From Lachnospiraceae bacterium (lineage in GTDB: Bacteria > Bacillota_A > Clostridia > Lachnospirales > Lachnospiraceae): a stretch of 64,000 nucleotides of DNA. Positions 36,635-44,044 of the stretch are shown here, piece after piece (position 1 is the first letter of the stretch; every line of letters starts with the position of its first letter). The notes beneath the pieces are model-generated. The model made no database searches, was not told where the DNA came from, and was given only the letters and a program-made list of their open reading frames with translations. The stretch is taken from assembly GCA_017626435.1 (NCBI GenBank), contig JAGAIR010000002.1, positions 1 through 64,000 of the forward strand. Direction: 5' to 3'. Made by a program: the position numbers and the translations under genes.

Positions 36635-36695
36635 ATTGACCAACGGTCATTTTTCTATGTCACGTATGATACTCCAAAAATGACCGTTAGTCAAT
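36635..36695. promoter_or_regulatory. Paired palindromic operators, probably for the operon's TetR protein
   Basis: TGACCAACGGTCA (36637-36649) and TGACCGTTAGTCA (36681-36693) are each palindromic around a short centre. They are also near-exact inverted copies of one another over 20 bases (36635-36654 against 36676-36695, one mismatch). They bracket the -10 box and cover the -35 box of the mmpL promoter. The linked TetR gene makes autoregulation the simplest explanation. Confidence 0.8.
36666..36694 (-). promoter_or_regulatory. Sigma-A promoter of the mmpL operon
   Basis: On the minus strand TTGACT (complement of 36689-36694) and TATCAT (complement of 36666-36671) are separated by exactly 17 bases, close to the sigma-A consensus. 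The -35 box lies inside one of two palindromes, and the other lies just downstream of the expected start of transcription, so a repressor bound there would block initiation. Confidence 0.85.
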
Positions 36696-36762
36696 ATTTA
36701 TTTTGTAAATAAATTCTAAACACAAAATAAAATAACCAGGCATATTTCACAAATAGACACAT

Positions 36763-36798
36763 TTAGCCCCCTGGCGCAAATTGACGCTATCGGGCTAA
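36763..36798. repeat. Short hairpin-like repeat, copy 1 (3' side of htpG)
   Basis: A 34-base unit from TAGCCC to GGGCTA with a core GGCGCAAATTGA. Its ends are complementary, so it can fold. A second copy with the same ends and the same core lies at 39221-39253 on the other side of htpG. It contains no frame and resembles a small intergenic repeat. Confidence 0.6.
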
Positions 36799-36799
36799 C

Positions 36800-36843
36800 A
36801 CAAAACAGGAGATACTGCATCAATCTCTGTGCAGTATCTCCTG
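36800..36843 (-). terminator. Terminator of htpG
   Basis: On the minus strand a perfect 14-base stem (CAGGAGATACTGCA with its complement; arms 36830-36843 and 36806-36819) closes a 10-base loop and is followed by TTTTG. It lies 21 bases past the htpG stop, so htpG is transcribed alone. Confidence 0.88.
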
Positions 36844-36863
36844 AAAAATAATCTCATTCTTTA

Positions 36864-38960
36864 TTATTTTGCCAACAGCATCATGATCTCATTACTGCGG
36901 CTGACAAATTTAGTCATTTCTTCTGCTGACAATGGCTTGTTGGCAAGCATTGCCAGATCATAAAGCTGCTGGCAGAACATTGGTACATTTTCATCCTCCT
37001 GGTTGTCCAGAATATACTGTACCAGTTTGTTTTTGGCATTGAGAATCAGAGTTTCTCCACCGCCAAACATGTTCATATCCATTCCTGCTCCGCCCATGCT
37101 GTACATCTTCATCATATCCTGCATACGGCGTGTTTCCTCAGATAACGTAATCATAGAAGAAACAGCTTCATTCTTCAGGTTCTGTACCTGTACGGTAAGC
37201 TGTTCTTTGCCCAGAGCCTTTTTGAACACTTCACTCAAAGTCTCTGTCTGGCTCTTTAATGTCTCCTCATCCCCCTCTTCGGTAAAGGATTCCGACAGGT
37301 CAGAATCAATACGCTGGAATTTTACCTTTAAATCCTCACTCTGTTCCAGCTGGGAAATAAACGGCTGGTCAATATTGTGAGTCAGAATCAGTGCATTCAT
37401 CTCCTGTTCCTTGAACATATTAATATACTGGCTCTGCTGCTGGATATCTGTTACATAGTATACGATAGTCGGCTTTTCTTCCTTCTCTTCGGTTTCCCCG
37501 GCTTCTTCCTGATCGATATCCTCTGCATCCACAACTTCCGGTTCATCATCCTTTGTATCTTCTGTTCCTTCTTTCCCCTCCACTGATTCAATATAATCTG
37601 ACAGAGTAATATATTTTTCATTCAGATCCTTGAAAATCAGATAATCCTTCATCTTCTCACGGAATTTATCATCCTTCAGACAGCCATATTTAATGAATGG
37701 ACTGATATCATCCCAGTATTTCTCATAATTTTCACGGTCTACCTTAAACATACCGGAAAGCTTATCTGCCACCTTCTTCGTAATATAGTCAGAGATCCTC
37801 TTGACAAATCCGTCGTTCTGCAATGCACTTCTGGATACATTCAATGGTAAATCCGGACAGTCAATGACACCTTTTAACAGCATCAGGAACTCAGGAATAA
37901 CCTCCTTGATGTTATCTGCAATGAATACCTGGTTATTGTACAGCTTAATAACCCCTTCCAGATTGTCGTACTCAGTATTTACCTTAGGGAAATACAAAAT
38001 GCCCTTTAAGTTAAATGGATAATCCATATTTAGATGGATCCAGAATAATGGCTCCTTGTAATCGTTGAAGACCTTTCTGAAAAATGTTTTGTATTCCTCA
38101 TCTGTGCAATCATTGGGATGCTTCATCCACAGCGGAGTGGTATCACTGATAGATACTGGTCTCTTGTTGATCTTTGCTTTTTCCCTGGCAGGAGAAATCT
38201 CTACAACCTCTTTTTCGCCATTTTCATTTTCTTTTTCTTCCGTCTTTGCCTCTTCGGTAAACTTCTCAACGACTACATCATCCTCACGGATATCCTCTGC
38301 ATCAATCGTCTCATATTCCTGCTCTGCATTTGCTTTGGACAAAAAGATTTCCACCGGCATAAAGGAACAGTACTTCTCCAATACTTCCCTGACACGGTAT
38401 TCATTGGCAAACTCTACACTGTCTTCAGACAGATACAGGGTAATCCTGGTACCTGTCTCTGCCTTATCTCCATCAGACATTTCAAAATTGATACCGCCTT
38501 CCGACTCCCAGTGAACTGCCTCTGCACCTTCCTGCCAGGATAACGTATCAATGGTTACTCTGTCAGCCACCATAAAAGCAGAATAGAAACCAAGGCCAAA
38601 GTGACCGATGATCTGCTCTTCATTTGTTTTATCCTTATACTTCTCTAAAAAGTCTGTTGCACCGGAAAATGCCACCTGATTGATGTATTCTTTTACCTCA
38701 GCTTCTGTCATACCGATACCATTATCAGTAAAGGACAATGTCTTTTCCTCTGGATTGACCTCTACCTGAATGTTTGCCTTATACTTGTCCGGAAAAGTGT
38801 ACTCTCCCATGATCTCCAGCTTTTTCAGCTTAGTGATCGCATCACATCCGTTGGATACTAACTCTCTGATAAAAATATCGTGGTCAGAATAAAGCCATTT
38901 CTTAATAATGGGAAACATATTTTCTGATTCAATTGATAAACTACCTTTTTCCATCTGCAT
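36864..38960 (-). CDS. htpG: Molecular chaperone HtpG (Hsp90)
   Basis: An ATP-dependent chaperone acting on late folding intermediates. The N-terminal ATPase domain shows NGCDAITKL (~33-41), TDNGIGMT (~77-84) and GHFGLGFYSAFMV (~119-131), followed by the middle and dimerisation domains. At 698 residues it is longer than typical bacterial HtpG (about 620-640). The extra length comes largely from two acidic stretches, near 232-255 (EEAKTEEKENENGEKE) and near 463-495 (DDEPEVVDAEDIDQEE). ATG 38960 has AGGAG eight bases before it. It is monocistronic, with a CIRCE element upstream and its own terminator. Confidence 0.96.
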   Translation of the reverse strand: MQMEKGSLSIESENMFPIIKKWLYSDHDIFIRELVSNGCDAITKLKKLEIMGEYTFPDKYKANIQVEVNPEEKTLSFTDNGIGMTEAEVKEYINQVAFSGATDFLEKYKDKTNEEQIIGHFGLGFYSAFMVADRVTIDTLSWQEGAEAVHWESEGGINFEMSDGDKAETGTRITLYLSEDSVEFANEYRVREVLEKYCSFMPVEIFLSKANAEQEYETIDAEDIREDDVVVEKFTEEAKTEEKENENGEKEVVEISPAREKAKINKRPVSISDTTPLWMKHPNDCTDEEYKTFFRKVFNDYKEPLFWIHLNMDYPFNLKGILYFPKVNTEYDNLEGVIKLYNNQVFIADNIKEVIPEFLMLLKGVIDCPDLPLNVSRSALQNDGFVKRISDYITKKVADKLSGMFKVDRENYEKYWDDISPFIKYGCLKDDKFREKMKDYLIFKDLNEKYITLSDYIESVEGKEGTEDTKDDEPEVVDAEDIDQEEAGETEEKEEKPTIVYYVTDIQQQSQYINMFKEQEMNALILTHNIDQPFISQLEQSEDLKVKFQRIDSDLSESFTEEGDEETLKSQTETLSEVFKKALGKEQLTVQVQNLKNEAVSSMITLSEETRRMQDMMKMYSMGGAGMDMNMFGGGETLILNAKNKLVQYILDNQEDENVPMFCQQLYDLAMLANKPLSAEEMTKFVSRSNEIMMLLAK

Positions 38961-39043
38961 TTGTCATCTCTCCTGTTCCTAATAAATGTTCATTTCATCG
39001 CATCTCCATAAGCAATATTGCTCAGTCCGCTTTTAATACCATC

Positions 39044-39076
39044 TTATTAGCAGTCACTTCGTCTGTCTGCTAATAA
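39044..39076 (-). promoter_or_regulatory. Hairpin in the htpG leader
   Basis: Within the ~125-base leader of the htpG mRNA, CTGCTAATAA/TTATTAGCAG arms (39067-39076 and 39044-39053) form a perfect 10-base stem around 13 bases. There is no T tract, so it is not a terminator. An AT-rich leader stem in a heat-shock gene could stabilise the mRNA or respond to temperature, but it lies ~85 bases from the start codon and does not cover the ribosome site. Confidence 0.6.
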
Positions 39077-39091
39077 TTTAATCTAGTGGAT

Positions 39092-39120
39092 ATGATAATA
39101 CGTTCCCTTTTAATTGTCAA
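39092..39120 (-). promoter_or_regulatory. Sigma-A promoter of htpG
   Basis: On the minus strand TTGACA (complement of 39115-39120) and TATCAT (complement of 39092-39097) are 17 bases apart. The predicted start gives a leader of about 125 bases. The CIRCE operator begins seven bases upstream of the -35 box. Confidence 0.85.
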
Positions 39121-39127
39121 GCATTTT

Positions 39128-39154
39128 TTAGCACTCTTTTTATTCGAGTGCTAA
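39128..39154. promoter_or_regulatory. CIRCE operator (HrcA binding site)
   Basis: TTAGCACTC-N9-GAGTGCTAA is a perfect match to the CIRCE consensus bound by the heat-shock repressor HrcA. It sits between the upstream glf terminator and the htpG promoter, so htpG is the only possible target. This places htpG in the HrcA regulon here. The usual location is at or downstream of the promoter, whereas this copy is just upstream of the -35 box. Confidence 0.92.
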
Positions 39155-39159
39155 CACCA

Positions 39160-39195
39160 CAAAAAGACCGTTGTTCATTCCATAAACAACGGTCT
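39160..39195 (-). terminator. Terminator of the polysaccharide operon after glf
   Basis: On the minus strand AGACCGTTGTT (complement of 39185-39195) pairs with its complement (39165-39175) around a nine-base loop and runs into TTTTTG. It ends transcription from the gntR-to-glf operon before the htpG promoter region. Confidence 0.85.
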
Positions 39196-39220
39196 CTGTT
39201 CTTTTTATAGAAAACCCAAC

Positions 39221-39255
39221 TAGTCCGAGGCGCAAATTTGAACTATTGGGCTAAA
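39221..39255. repeat. Short hairpin-like repeat, copy 2 (3' side of glf)
   Basis: TAGTCC...GGCGCAAATTTGAACTAT...GGGCTA matches copy 1 at 36763-36798 over most of its length, with the same GGCGCAAATT core and GGGCTAA end. It lies between the glf stop and the glf terminator. The two copies flank htpG in the same orientation. Confidence 0.6.
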
Positions 39256-39259
39256 ACAA

Positions 39260-40354
39260 TTATTTTATATTTCTTTCAACACAGGCTAGCGCAGCAGCAA
39301 TCACCTTGTCCATATCATAGTACTGATACTGTCCAAGGCGGCCTCCCATGATCAGGTCTGGCTGTTTCTCTGCCAACGCCTGATACTCCCGGAATAGTCT
39401 GGTATTTCTTTCATCATTTACCGGATAATACGGTTCATCTCCCGGTTTCCATTCGGAAGAATACTCCCTTGTGATGACAGTATGAGGCTGTGTTCCAAAA
39501 TTAAAATGCTTATGCTCAATAATCCTGGTATAGGCAGTCTCAGCGTCTGTATAATTTACCACCGCATTTCCCTGATAATTTTCACAATCCAGCTGTTCAG
39601 TCTCAAAACGCAGGGAACGATATTGCAGGTTTCCCAGCTGATAACCAAAATACTCATCGATCATTCCGGTAAAGACTATCTTGTCTGCTTCAATCTGATC
39701 CTTTTCCTGAAAATAATCCGTATTCAGATGAACCTCAATGCCATCCAGCATTTTTTCTACCATACGGGTATATCCATCTACCGGAATCCCCTGGTATCTG
39801 TCGTTAAAATAATTATTGTCATAGGTAAACCGAAGTGGCAGCCTCTTTATGATAAAAGAAGGCAAGTCCCTGCATTCACGTCCCCATTGCTTCTGAGTAT
39901 ACCCCTTGATGAGCTTTTCATAAACATCAGTTCCCACCAGGCTGATCGCCTGCTCCTCCAGATTAGCAGGCTCACCGATTCCAGCCTCCTCAATCTGTTT
40001 CTGAATGATTTCCTTTGCCTCCTGCGGAGTTCTGATTCCCCACATGCGGCTAAAAGTGTTCATGTTAAATGGAAGATTGTATAGCTCATCGTGGTAAACA
40101 GCAACTGGAGAATTGATATAATGGTTGAACTCTGTAAACCGGTTTACATAATCCCATATCTTTTTATCAGAAGTATGAAAAATATGAGCCCCATATTTAT
40201 GCACCTGGATTCCGTCTACGTCCTCTGTGTAGATGTTTCCGGCAATATGATCTCTCTTTTCGATCACAAGACAACGCTTTCCCCTGTCAGCCGCTTCTCT
40301 TGCAAATACTGCACCAAAAAGACCAGCTCCTACTATTAAATAATCATACTTCAT
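39260..40354 (-). CDS. glf: UDP-galactopyranose mutase
   Basis: A flavoenzyme converting UDP-galactopyranose to UDP-galactofuranose, the donor for galactofuranose in cell-surface glycans. The protein has 364 residues. The N-terminal FAD-binding loop is GAGLFGAVFA (~8-17), followed by VIEKRDHIAGNIYTE and the HKYGAHIFHT segment near residue 52 that contacts the flavin and substrate. The NLPFNMNTF, TQKQWGREC and GRLGQYQYYDMD segments also match the family. ATG 40354 has GGAGAAGGA upstream. It is the last gene of the polysaccharide operon, so the secreted polymer probably contains galactofuranose. Confidence 0.95.
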   Translation of the reverse strand: MKYDYLIVGAGLFGAVFAREAADRGKRCLVIEKRDHIAGNIYTEDVDGIQVHKYGAHIFHTSDKKIWDYVNRFTEFNHYINSPVAVYHDELYNLPFNMNTFSRMWGIRTPQEAKEIIQKQIEEAGIGEPANLEEQAISLVGTDVYEKLIKGYTQKQWGRECRDLPSFIIKRLPLRFTYDNNYFNDRYQGIPVDGYTRMVEKMLDGIEVHLNTDYFQEKDQIEADKIVFTGMIDEYFGYQLGNLQYRSLRFETEQLDCENYQGNAVVNYTDAETAYTRIIEHKHFNFGTQPHTVITREYSSEWKPGDEPYYPVNDERNTRLFREYQALAEKQPDLIMGGRLGQYQYYDMDKVIAAALACVERNIK

Positions 40355-40366
40355 ATTCCTTCTCCT

Positions 40367-40795
40367 TTACTTCTTCCCGCGAAATACAAACAGTTTGCTG
40401 CAAACATAGTTCAACACCATAACAACAGCACTGGTCAGTATCTTTGCTGCCATCCCCTCCACACCAAGCCAGGACTGGTTCAGTCCAATCGCATAAAAGG
40501 CAGGCTGTGCCACCACTTCAAATACACCGGTAGCTCCTCTTGCACCAAAAAAGGAGATGGATTCCCTGACAACCAGCCTCCACTCCCAGCTTTTACTATC
40601 AAACACAAACAGCTTATTGGTAACATAGGCAAACAGCACTGTCACAAACCAGGAAAGCGCATTTGCCACTGCCATTGGCATCACCCTTACGAATACTGCA
40701 TATACGATCCAGCTAAATACGGTGGTAAGCACACCAATGATCAGATACATGATAATTTCTTTGTATTCCTGAAAAAGTTCAATCATTTTTTTCAT
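40367..40795 (-). CDS. GtrA-family membrane protein, copy 1
   Basis: A 142-residue protein with four predicted transmembrane helices, the size and pattern of the GtrA family, whose members are thought to move polyprenyl-phosphate-linked sugars across the membrane or assist glycosylation. Motifs include GVLTTVFSWIVYAVF, TNKLFVFDSKSW and a final LNYVCSKLFVF. It is closely similar to the next GtrA protein. The start could be ATG 40795 or ATG 40786; the second is better spaced from the AAAGG site. It is 12 bases before glf and in the same transcript. Confidence 0.85.
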   Translation of the reverse strand: MKKMIELFQEYKEIIMYLIIGVLTTVFSWIVYAVFVRVMPMAVANALSWFVTVLFAYVTNKLFVFDSKSWEWRLVVRESISFFGARGATGVFEVVAQPAFYAIGLNQSWLGVEGMAAKILTSAVVMVLNYVCSKLFVFRGKK

Positions 40796-40817
40796 CCTTT
40801 GCCCTTCTTTTCTGCTC

Positions 40818-41261
40818 CTAAGACAGCGAGCTGGAGCTTTCCTGACGAAATACCAGCAGCTTTGTACAGGAATAATTTAACACCATGACCAAAATACTTA
40901 CCACTATTTTGGACATCAGTCCATCTACTCCCAGAAAAGCCTGATCCATTCCCATATGATAAAGTATTGGCTGGGCCGCTATCTCAACTATTCCAGTTGC
41001 ACTTCTGGCACCGAAATAGGTAACTGCTTCTCTTATGACTGTACGGATTTCCCAGTCTCTGCTTTCAAACACAAACATCTTGTTTCCCACATATGCAAGT
41101 ATCACTACAACGATCCAGGAAAACAGATTAGCCATCACCATCGGCATTGTCTGTACACAGAGGGAATAAATAAACCAGTTCGCCAGAGTAAGGGATACTC
41201 CTACTACAGAATAGTTGATAAACTCTTTATATTTTCCATAGATTTCTTTCCAAAAATCCAT
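40818..41261 (-). CDS. GtrA-family membrane protein, copy 2
   Basis: A 147-residue four-helix membrane protein paralogous to copy 1 along its whole length (GNKMFVFESRDWEIRTVIREAV against the TNKLFVFDSKSWEWRLVVRE region). I chose ATG 41261, eight bases after GAGG, over the GTG at 41270. It is preceded by a strong internal promoter, so the two GtrA genes and glf can be expressed apart from the upstream glycosyltransferases. A role in flipping a lipid-linked sugar for side-chain addition is inferred from the family. Confidence 0.85.
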   Translation of the reverse strand: MDFWKEIYGKYKEFINYSVVGVSLTLANWFIYSLCVQTMPMVMANLFSWIVVVILAYVGNKMFVFESRDWEIRTVIREAVTYFGARSATGIVEIAAQPILYHMGMDQAFLGVDGLMSKIVVSILVMVLNYSCTKLLVFRQESSSSLS

Positions 41262-41315
41262 ATCTTTCACCTCGTTTATGAAACAATTTCTTCTTTTTAC
41301 TTTTACAATTTCGGT

Positions 41316-41344
41316 ATTCTACATGAATTTTTGAAAAAAGTCAA
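41316..41344 (-). promoter_or_regulatory. Internal promoter before gtrA-gtrA-glf
   Basis: On the minus strand TTGACT (complement of 41339-41344) and TAGAAT (complement of 41316-41321) are 17 bases apart, about 55 bases before the start of GtrA copy 2. It lies in the 96-base gap after the GT2 gene and could give extra or independent transcription of the last three genes. Confidence 0.7.
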
Positions 41345-41357
41345 CTTTTGCTCCGAT

Positions 41358-43082
41358 TCATTGGGATGATTTTCTATCCTGCCACAGAAAGTAATATTTA
41401 CCGAATACTCTCATTCCAGGATTACTATGCGGGTCTGGCTTTTCCAACAGATGCTCCCAAATCCCAAAAAATACCTGCCATCTTTCCTGTTGCACTGCTA
41501 TCCCTTCCGGATATTCCTCCCTATTTTCCCTGCGCCGTTCAAAGGAAGCATACGGCGTAATAACACAATCCCCGAATTTTTCCTTTGCGGTCAGACAGAG
41601 AGAAAACCAGATTGTATCCGAAAATAAATCCTTTTCCATTTGAAAAAGAGCGGTATTTTTCCTGCACTTCTCCAAAAAGCTCCGGAATACCAATGGTTTT
41701 ACTGCTAAAACAGCTCCTCCAAGCAAAGAAACATTCTGCCGGAAGGAAAGACGGTTCATATAGGAAGAAGCCTGTCCTGGAAAACCGCGGTATAATGGAC
41801 GGATTTTTTCCGGGAACACCTTATCATAACAATATCCAGCGTGATAAACGCATCCATCCGGCTCATATACAATCGGTGCTGCCACCATGTTTTCTTTTGG
41901 CTGCAGACACTGTAACAGCTCCTGAAGCCATTGTCCCTTTTCCTGTTTTGGCCGGTACCCTTCCCGGATCAGGACCATCACATCGGACTTGCTCCATATC
42001 TTCAGGTTCTTTTTTAAAACATTTCTGTCTGTTTCTACATCCACTGCCAGAATCTGCCAGGGCACTCCTGTCAACTGTGCTTTTACCCATTCTGCTGTCC
42101 GGGCAGTCTCACAGAGCAAAAAAACGCTGCTATCCTGTGGCACGGCATAAGTTACTTGGTAAAAGGAGCCATGCTCCTTCGACGCATTGACCTTTGCCGG
42201 AATCTGCTGCCGTCTTAGGTGTTCTTCTATGGCTCTGCGTCCTGCTTCTACTGTATATGGCTTTGCACCGACCTGAGAAGCCACAGAACCGGCATGACAA
42301 CGCCAGTAATACAATACCCTCGGTACATGACGGATATTGTCTGCCTCATCAGTCAGCCTCAGAAACATGTCATAATCCTGACTTCCATCAAATGACTTCC
42401 GAAACATTCCGGCACGCTGTAAAAGAGATCTCTCAAAGACACTGAAATGACAGATATAGTTATTACACCGCAGGCTCTCCTGTGAAAAATCCGGTTTAAA
42501 ATGAATACTCTGGACCCGTTCCGTTTTTTTGTCAAAGGACAGTTCATCAGTGTAAATATAGTCCGCCTGATGATAAATGATTTCCTGCATCACGTAATAT
42601 AGGGCGGAGGGATGCAAAATATCATCATGATCTAACAATCCAATATAATCTCCTGTTGCCATAACAATCCCGTGGTTGGTATTGTTAGAAATCCCGTCAT
42701 TTTCCGGCAGTCTTCGGTACTTGATCCTTTCATCCTCCTGCATATATTCCCGGACTATCTCTTCTATTTCCTCCTGCCTGGAATCACTGGCATCTGCAAG
42801 ACAAAGCTCCCAGTCGGAATAAGTCTGGTTCTGGACAGACTCTATCATTTCACATAAAAATGCTTCCGGCGTATTATACACTGGAACAACTATACTGATT
42901 TTTATTTTCTGCTCCGGTATCCATCTTTTTTGCTCCTGCCGCTCATCACGGGAAATCTCCAACGGAAAATACTGCTTTCCCAGATGGTATTTTATGCGAC
43001 GTCGGTAATTTACCATATCTATTGTGAACTTGAGCCCATATTCTTTCCGGTACCTGCGTATCTTTCCCACAATGCCCATCAT
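41358..43082 (-). CDS. Family 2 glycosyltransferase (two-part, 574 residues)
   Basis: A GT-A glycosyltransferase likely to add a sugar to the exported polysaccharide. Residues ~58-300 are the GT2 domain: ISIVVPVYNTPEAFLCEMIESV, LADASDS, the ENDGISNNTNHGI segment, LLDHDDILHP (the metal-binding DxD) and SQDYDMFLRL. The remaining ~270 residues look like a second, degenerate GT2-like half with a GGAVLAVKPLVF segment. No membrane helix is seen. Either ATG 43082 or the next codon, ATG 43079, is the start; the second is better spaced from GGGAGG. It lies in the gntR-led operon. Confidence 0.85.
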   Translation of the reverse strand: MMGIVGKIRRYRKEYGLKFTIDMVNYRRRIKYHLGKQYFPLEISRDERQEQKRWIPEQKIKISIVVPVYNTPEAFLCEMIESVQNQTYSDWELCLADASDSRQEEIEEIVREYMQEDERIKYRRLPENDGISNNTNHGIVMATGDYIGLLDHDDILHPSALYYVMQEIIYHQADYIYTDELSFDKKTERVQSIHFKPDFSQESLRCNNYICHFSVFERSLLQRAGMFRKSFDGSQDYDMFLRLTDEADNIRHVPRVLYYWRCHAGSVASQVGAKPYTVEAGRRAIEEHLRRQQIPAKVNASKEHGSFYQVTYAVPQDSSVFLLCETARTAEWVKAQLTGVPWQILAVDVETDRNVLKKNLKIWSKSDVMVLIREGYRPKQEKGQWLQELLQCLQPKENMVAAPIVYEPDGCVYHAGYCYDKVFPEKIRPLYRGFPGQASSYMNRLSFRQNVSLLGGAVLAVKPLVFRSFLEKCRKNTALFQMEKDLFSDTIWFSLCLTAKEKFGDCVITPYASFERRRENREEYPEGIAVQQERWQVFFGIWEHLLEKPDPHSNPGMRVFGKYYFLWQDRKSSQ

Positions 43083-43117
43083 CAGCCTCCCTTTCTTCCA
43101 TAAAAAACAGACAAGCT

Positions 43118-44044
43118 TTAATAACTGCCGAGCCAGAGAATCCAGCGGAAAATCCTGTCATCTGTCTTCCGCTGGCGGTACAATCCGGCTTTTCTTAAAA
43201 ATCTGCGCCGCTCCCCAAAGGAATTCTTCACCTCTATCATCTTCTTCGCCAGAAAAAGATTCTGATTTTCCGGATAATCTGCTCCAAAGATCCGAACCAG
43301 TTCACCCAGCTGGCGGCTGATATTCCCACGGTTACCACGATACCGTTTCAACCGCATTTTTAATTCCTCTAAATGACCTGTCTTGGTTCCCACTACATTC
43401 CCCCCATGCTGGCGGTAACAGATATAGGGAGTCTCATCATAATATATGTCACCAAAGCAGGTTGCCACCAGATAGAGCCACCAGTCATGCATCACGGTAA
43501 ATTCCGGCAGCTGCTTCCTTACCAGTTTATATAAATTATGATTAAACACCTCGGTACAACCTGTTCCGATATTTTCTATCATGGCATTTTGAAAGGCCGG
43601 CCGCATCGGCGGTCTGTTAATCGCAGACTCAATAGTATGAAGCTGTGCATCCACCAGTTTTGGGCGGCAGCAGTACAGCAACGGCTTATCATAATCCATT
43701 TCTTCTATTTTTTCAATGGCTCTGGTGAGCTTCTCCGGCATCCAGTAATCGTCCTGATCGGAAAATGCATAATAATCACTGTCATCCGCCTGACAGAGCA
43801 AATCAAAAAAGCTGCGGATGACTCCTACATTTTCGCCTTGGTACCAGCTGATTTTGTCTGGATATTTCTCCGTATACTCCTGTAAGATTTCCTGTGTCCC
43901 ATCACTGGAACCATCATCTCTTATCTTTAAGGTCAATCCTGCCTTTCCAAATTGCTCGCAATCCTGTGTTACAATGGAATCCAGCTGTTCCCTTAAATAT
44001 TTCTCCCCGTTATAGGTTGACATCAAAACCTGTATTGTTTTCAT
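43118..44044 (-). CDS. Family 2 glycosyltransferase (rhamnosyltransferase-like)
   Basis: About 308 residues, cytosolic. It opens with TIQVLMSTYNGEKYLREQL and has IRDDGSSDGT (~41), SDQDDYW (~94, DxD-type motif) and YICYRQHGGNVVG (~212), a pattern common in dTDP-rhamnosyl or related transferases of capsule loci. An in-frame ATG at 44161 would add 39 non-homologous residues inside the previous gene. ATG 44047 makes an ATGA overlap with the previous stop, but ATG 44044 is better spaced from AGAGG, so I use that. The acceptor and sugar cannot be read from sequence. Confidence 0.85.
   Translation of the reverse strand: MKTIQVLMSTYNGEKYLREQLDSIVTQDCEQFGKAGLTLKIRDDGSSDGTQEILQEYTEKYPDKISWYQGENVGVIRSFFDLLCQADDSDYYAFSDQDDYWMPEKLTRAIEKIEEMDYDKPLLYCCRPKLVDAQLHTIESAINRPPMRPAFQNAMIENIGTGCTEVFNHNLYKLVRKQLPEFTVMHDWWLYLVATCFGDIYYDETPYICYRQHGGNVVGTKTGHLEELKMRLKRYRGNRGNISRQLGELVRIFGADYPENQNLFLAKKMIEVKNSFGERRRFLRKAGLYRQRKTDDRIFRWILWLGSY

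Noticed and set aside
39221..39255. tRNA-like segment (AGTTCAAATTTG) in the repeat after glf
   Set aside because: It resembles a T-arm only superficially; no acceptor, D or anticodon stems can be formed around it.
39482..40084. 200-codon + strand frame opposite glf
   Set aside because: Antisense to a complete glf gene with conserved motifs, without start signals.
41585..42190. 201-codon + strand frame opposite the GT2 gene
   Set aside because: Shadow of the minus-strand GT2 coding sequence; composition is low-complexity Ser/Pro/Leu with no recognisable motif.
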